Source of the DNA: CAG-488 sp051881315
Lineage (GTDB): Bacteria > Bacillota > Clostridia > Oscillospirales > Acutalibacteraceae
DNA length: 64,000 nucleotides
Assembly (NCBI GenBank): GCA_051881315.1
Contig: JBJEPQ010000029.1
Coordinates: 186,001 to 250,000, forward strand
Direction of reading: 5' to 3'
Part shown: positions 61,313-64,000 of the stretch, piece after piece
Numbering within the stretch: the stretch's first letter is position 1
Layout: every line of letters begins with the position of its first letter
The notes under the pieces: generated by a model
Seen by the model: the letters and a program-made list of their open reading frames with translations, nothing else
Databases searched by the model: none
What the model was told of the DNA's origin: nothing
Translations under genes and position numbers: made by a program

Positions 61313-62038
61313 TTAAAGCTCAATCGGAATAAAGGAAATTGCTACGGCGAACACAAGCGACGGCAGGAAGTTTGCAACCTTTATTTTCTTGCCCCAGACA
61401 AGGTTTACTCCGACGCAGAATATCAGTACAGAGCCTATAAGCGAAAGATTGGCTGACGCCGCCTCGGTCATCAGAGGCTTGATAAGCCTTGCGAGAACCG
61501 TGATTGTTCCCTGAAATACGGCGACGGGGATCGCCGAAAAAATACATCCCTTGCCTAAGGAGCAGGTCATAACCATAACTATTATCAGGTCGAGAATTGC
61601 CTTTGTTGTGAGTATGGATATGTCGCCCTCAATTCCGTCCTTGATTGAACCGACGACCGCCATTGCGCCGATGCAGACGGTCAGCGAAGCGGTGACAAAA
61701 CCGTTCACGAAATCCTTGTCCTTTGCGTTGCCTGTTTTGATCTTGAGCCACTCTCCGAAACGCTCCACCCAATGCTCAATGTTCATCAGCTCGCCGACAA
61801 GGGCGCCGAGGGCGAGACACGCAACGATCAGCATTGATCTGCCTGACGAGAGGGTGGAGCCGGACAGTTTGAGCATACCCTCCATTGCGCCTGCAATGCC
61901 GATGAACAGCACGCAAACGCCGTTGGCTTTTTGCAGAGTGTCCTGAACTCTTTCCTTGAGAAGCTTGCCGAATAATAAACCGAAAACTCCGCCGACTATT
62001 ATTGCAGCGGAGTTAATTATTGTACCGAGACCGATCAA
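61313..62038 (-). CDS. DUF554 family membrane protein (YdfK-like)
   Basis: 241 residues with about seven hydrophobic segments. Family features are GLGTIINSAAIIVGGVFGLLFG at the N-terminus, VCVLFIGIAGAMEGM, and FVTASLTVCIGAMAVVGSIKDG. It may be an uncharacterised transporter. It lies 19 nt downstream of the nucleotidyltransferase-like gene on the same strand, so the two are probably co-transcribed. Confidence 0.92.
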   Translation of the reverse strand: MIGLGTIINSAAIIVGGVFGLLFGKLLKERVQDTLQKANGVCVLFIGIAGAMEGMLKLSGSTLSSGRSMLIVACLALGALVGELMNIEHWVERFGEWLKIKTGNAKDKDFVNGFVTASLTVCIGAMAVVGSIKDGIEGDISILTTKAILDLIIVMVMTCSLGKGCIFSAIPVAVFQGTITVLARLIKPLMTEAASANLSLIGSVLIFCVGVNLVWGKKIKVANFLPSLVFAVAISFIPIEL

Positions 62039-62057
62039 CTGATTTTTCCCTCCGAAA

Positions 62058-63233
62058 TTAAAGCTTTTTTATTCCCGAAATTCTTTGAACTTCCACCATT
62101 TCTTCATCAATACTCATTATCTTTTTTGAATCGTCAAGCCTTTGTATGGCATTGCGTGGATTGTGAATCAGAGTATCGAAAAACCTGATTATCCAGAACA
62201 GGGGAAGAAGAAATTTTTTGCCCTCCAAAAAGGGATAGCGGATTTTCAACTCGTCATATCCGAGAAAAACTATCCTGAACAGCGTCTTGATTTTCTGAAA
62301 ACGAATGTCCTCGTCGATATGATCGAAAATATAGCTGTTCTGCATTTCCGTTCCCTCAATGCCGTACACTCCTCCGGCTGCAATATATTCTGACATCAGA
62401 TCAAACTTGCCGTCAAAGCTTCCCGAATACCAGCCGAAAGCGATCCGTCTTATCTTTTCGCAGAACTCAAGAAGTCCGATTTTTTTAAGCTCTTGATTGA
62501 TGTATTCAAAATCGAGATCGGGCAAAGCTTTTTCGTAGACATACAGATCAAGCAGGGAACGTATTCCCGTTCCGCCGTGGCGATAATGCTTTGCAATGTG
62601 AGCAATGAGGAAAACGTAAAAATCCCCGTCGGACAGCTTGTAGGAGAAACTGCCGTCACATCTTTCGGCACGCTTAAAACCGTCTCCGTAATATTCCGAC
62701 AGCACCGTGTGAAAGCTGTCAACCATTGAACGGTGAAATTCAACATATGCGTTGCCTTTCCTGATATTTGTGTGAAGATCGCCTTTTCCTGCGAATTCAA
62801 AACCGTCCTCAATAAAGGCTTTTACAACCTCATCACAGCGGTCGGCGTCAACAAGAATGTCGAGGTCTCCCATTGTACGCATATCGGGGGAGGGATAATA
62901 ATTTTTCATAACCGAACCCTTGAGAAGCATATGCCTGACCTGCATTTCGTCAAGCTTTTCGCAGATGTCGCAGGCGGCAAGCTCCTGCTGAGCCTCAACT
63001 ACGGTCTTTTGCATGCGAAATTCACGCAGGTATTTCATCGTCATTTCGTCGGGTTTAACGGTGAGCTCCTCCGCCGCATAGGAAAGGATATTCAATACGC
63101 TGTGCTTTTGAGCAAGACTGATGATTTTTTGCCAGTCCAAGCCGTCGTTTTCGGGCGGCTTTGTGCCGTTGATGACAGCGGCAACCGATCTTATCACATA
63201 CGCCGCAGTTTTTTTGTCATCGCTGTTCAGCAT
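62058..63233 (-). CDS. Uncharacterised nucleotidyltransferase-family protein
   Basis: 391 residues. The central region carries LLKGSVMKNYYPSPDMRTMGDLDILVD, matching the nucleotidyltransferase fold (GS...D-x-D with the acidic pair in DLDILVD), then VEFHRSMVDSF. It belongs to the large NTP_transf_5-like group often found near polysaccharide genes in Firmicutes. Substrate unknown. It is preceded by GGAGGGG at its start. Confidence 0.85.
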   Translation of the reverse strand: MLNSDDKKTAAYVIRSVAAVINGTKPPENDGLDWQKIISLAQKHSVLNILSYAAEELTVKPDEMTMKYLREFRMQKTVVEAQQELAACDICEKLDEMQVRHMLLKGSVMKNYYPSPDMRTMGDLDILVDADRCDEVVKAFIEDGFEFAGKGDLHTNIRKGNAYVEFHRSMVDSFHTVLSEYYGDGFKRAERCDGSFSYKLSDGDFYVFLIAHIAKHYRHGGTGIRSLLDLYVYEKALPDLDFEYINQELKKIGLLEFCEKIRRIAFGWYSGSFDGKFDLMSEYIAAGGVYGIEGTEMQNSYIFDHIDEDIRFQKIKTLFRIVFLGYDELKIRYPFLEGKKFLLPLFWIIRFFDTLIHNPRNAIQRLDDSKKIMSIDEEMVEVQRISGIKKL

Positions 63234-63304
63234 AAAATCCCCTCCTTCGGATAAGATTATATATTATGAAATGAAAAAAGTCCACACTAAATTTTATTTT
63301 TATA

Positions 63305-63333
63305 TTGACATTGCCGTGAATTTATGATAAAAT
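63305..63333 (+). promoter_or_regulatory. Promoter of the tRNA-Ser pair
   Basis: TTGACA, 17 bp, TAAAAT with extended TGA, 13 nt before the first tRNA. Confidence 0.82.
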
Positions 63334-63345
63334 ATCCGAGCATTA

Positions 63346-63434
63346 GGAGAGATACCGAAGTGGTTATAACGGAACGGTCTTGAAAACCGTCGTACGGCAA
63401 CGTACCGTGGGTTCGAATCCCACTCTCTCCGCCA
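63346..63434 (+). tRNA. tRNA-Ser (UGA anticodon)
   Basis: Acceptor GGAGAGA pairs with TCTCTCC, discriminator G, CCA encoded. The anticodon loop CTTGAAA gives TGA. A long variable arm (GTACGGCAACGTAC) is typical of serine tRNAs. Confidence 0.96.
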
Positions 63435-63438
63435 CTTT

Positions 63439-63465
63439 GCAGGACTTCCTTTTCGGAAGTCTTGC
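63439..63465 (+). other. Stem-loop between the two tRNAs
   Basis: GCAGGACTTCC...GGAAGTCTTGC stem with no T-run; possibly a processing signal between the two tRNAs. Confidence 0.45.
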
Positions 63466-63496
63466 AACAACAAAATATTCAGGTTTTGTTACCAAT

Positions 63497-63587
63497 GGAG
63501 AAGTACTCAAGTTGGTGACGAGGCGCCCCTGCTAAGGGCGTAGGTCGGGTAACCGGCGCGGGAGTTCGAGTCTCCCCTTCTCCGCCA
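63497..63587 (+). tRNA. tRNA-Ser (GCU anticodon)
   Basis: Acceptor GGAGAAG pairs with CTTCTCC, discriminator G, CCA encoded. The loop CTGCTAA gives anticodon GCT at 63531-63533. It has a long variable arm, co-transcribed with the UGA tRNA. Confidence 0.96.
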
Positions 63588-63588
63588 T

Positions 63589-63620
63589 AAAAAAAGACAC
63601 CTTTCAAGGTGTCTTTTTTT
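63589..63620 (+). terminator. Terminator of the tRNA-Ser operon
   Basis: A 15-bp stem (AAAAAAAGACACCTT with AAGGTGTCTTTTTTT) with a 2-nt tip, ending in seven T. Confidence 0.9.
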
Positions 63621-63668
63621 ATGGGAGACGAGAGTCCCGCGCCGAGGCGTGGGAGGGAGAGAGCCGAA
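63607..63668 (+). repeat. 62-bp direct repeat, copy 1
   Basis: It begins AGGTGTCTTTTTTT inside the tRNA terminator and continues through GGGAGACGAGAGTCCCGCGCC to GAGAGCCGAA. It matches the copy at 63877 at 61 of 62 positions. The GGGAGAC...TCCCGCGCC part resembles the reverse complement of the adjacent tRNA-Ser(GCU) T-arm. Confidence 0.85.
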
Positions 63669-63876
63669 GCGCCGCCGGGGGCGGAAGAAGCGAGGCGAAC
63701 GAGTGAAGAAACAAGGAGAATCGCGAAGCGCCGCTGACTGCGGCCGTCCCCTCTGTCTGCTTCGCAGACATCTCCCCACACTGTGGGGAGTCACCAAGCG
63801 AGCGAGGCGACTATGTTTCTGAGGTGCAAGGCGCAGAGCGCCGCGAAAGTTTTTTAAAACAAACGAAAAGTCGTTC
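63669..63876. repeat. GC-rich non-coding tract with two hairpins
   Basis: About 200 bp, clearly richer in GC than the genome around it. Hairpins are at 63755-63769 (GTCTGC/GCAGAC) and 63772-63790 (CTCCCCAC/GTGGGGAG). Open frames on the minus strand here are low-complexity and antisense to the tRNA; no real gene seen. It looks like an interspersed repeat unit. Confidence 0.6.
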
Positions 63877-63938
63877 AGGTGTCTTTTTTTATGGGAGACG
63901 AGAGCCCCGCGCCGAGGCGTGGGAGGGAGAGAGCCGAA
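63877..63938 (+). repeat. 62-bp direct repeat, copy 2
   Basis: Second copy of the repeat at 63607, with a single T-to-C difference, 270 bp downstream. It contains the T-run but lacks the left arm of the terminator stem. Confidence 0.85.
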
Positions 63939-63988
63939 TTTCGTTCACAGAAATGATATATCATTAAATACCTAAAAGGAGAACTTTG

Positions 63989-64000
63989 ATGGCAATTCAT
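63989..64000 (+). CDS. Start of a gene running off the window (MAIH...)
   Basis: ATG at 63989 is preceded by AAAAGGAG at 63974-63981 with 7-nt spacing. Only four codons are visible, so the product cannot be named. Confidence 0.5.

Noticed and set aside
63479..63797. Minus-strand frames over the tRNA-Ser and GC-rich tract
   Set aside because: They run antisense through a tRNA and repeats and are low-complexity; a common false gene call.
1..64000. CRISPR array, integron or complete prophage
   Set aside because: No regularly spaced repeats, Cas, integrase or phage structural cluster found; only the single tail-like orphan at 36745.

Overview
The window looks like a chromosomal segment from a spore-forming, carbohydrate-using clostridium of the gut, most likely an Oscillospiraceae/Ruminococcus-like organism. 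This is inferred from gene content: mother-cell sporulation genes (ylbJ, yqfC, yqfD, a DUF3794/LysM coat-type protein), a GerA/SpoVAF-type germination protein, a Phe T-box, a secreted protein ending in a cellulosomal dockerin, a Bacillus/Clostridium-type LexA box, and several glycosidases and sugar permeases. No plasmid, complete prophage, transposase or CRISPR array was seen.

Layout. 1-11.4 kb (+): a 5'-truncated Ca2+-type P-ATPase; a T-box leader with pheS-pheT; 5-formyl-THF cyclo-ligase; a 1269-residue secreted CotH-kinase/dockerin protein. Palindromic MITE-like repeats follow pheT and the CotH gene. 11.4-16.4 kb (-): ylxM-ffh-rpsP-khpA, glycerate kinase, a small Cys-rich protein, ylbJ. 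16.4-22.2 kb: yqfC-yqfD (+), radC (-), then a GH36 alpha-galactosidase joined to rimM-trmD (+). 22.3-28 kb (+): an HPr-like protein with Ser in place of the catalytic His (Crh-like), uvrC, rsmD-coaD-coiled-coil protein, a zinc-ribbon protein and a PepV-type peptidase. 28-32.1 kb (+): a compact surface-polysaccharide set (GT4, O-antigen polymerase/ligase type protein, Wzz/BY-kinase fusion). 32.1-39.7 kb: spore germination and coat genes, manA (-), and a LexA-box-controlled orphan protein with phage-tail-fibre-like architecture. 39.8-44.2 kb: GtrA, a sugar isomerase/epimerase, a Gfo/Idh dehydrogenase, and a sodium/solute symporter (-) preceded by a short leader ORF. 44.3-47.4 kb (-): purB-gtrA-GT2. 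47.4-53.7 kb: C_GCAxxG_C_C protein, Mrp/NBP35 ATPase, GH27 alpha-galactosidase with a coupled zinc-ribbon protein, N-acetylneuraminate-lyase-like aldolase, sialidase-like protein and a secreted metallophosphoesterase. 54-64 kb: radical SAM/SPASM protein, trpS, HAD phosphatase, a lipoprotein and a secreted protein, a GPH sugar permease, hypotheticals, DUF554, a nucleotidyltransferase-like protein, two tRNA-Ser genes and a GC-rich repeat tract. A new gene starts at the right edge.

The genes fall into three interacting themes. One is translation and protein targeting (PheRS, TrpRS, SRP, RimM, TrmD, tRNA-Ser). A second is sugar capture (two alpha-galactosidases, sialidase/aldolase pair, ManA, two permeases, Crh-like regulator). 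The third is the spore and cell envelope. Regulation is unusually readable: many promoters are near-consensus TTGACA-N17-TATAAT or carry an extended -10 of the form TGATARAAT. There is one SigE-like promoter, one LexA operator, one T-box, and two promoters whose transcripts would begin with a terminator-like hairpin.
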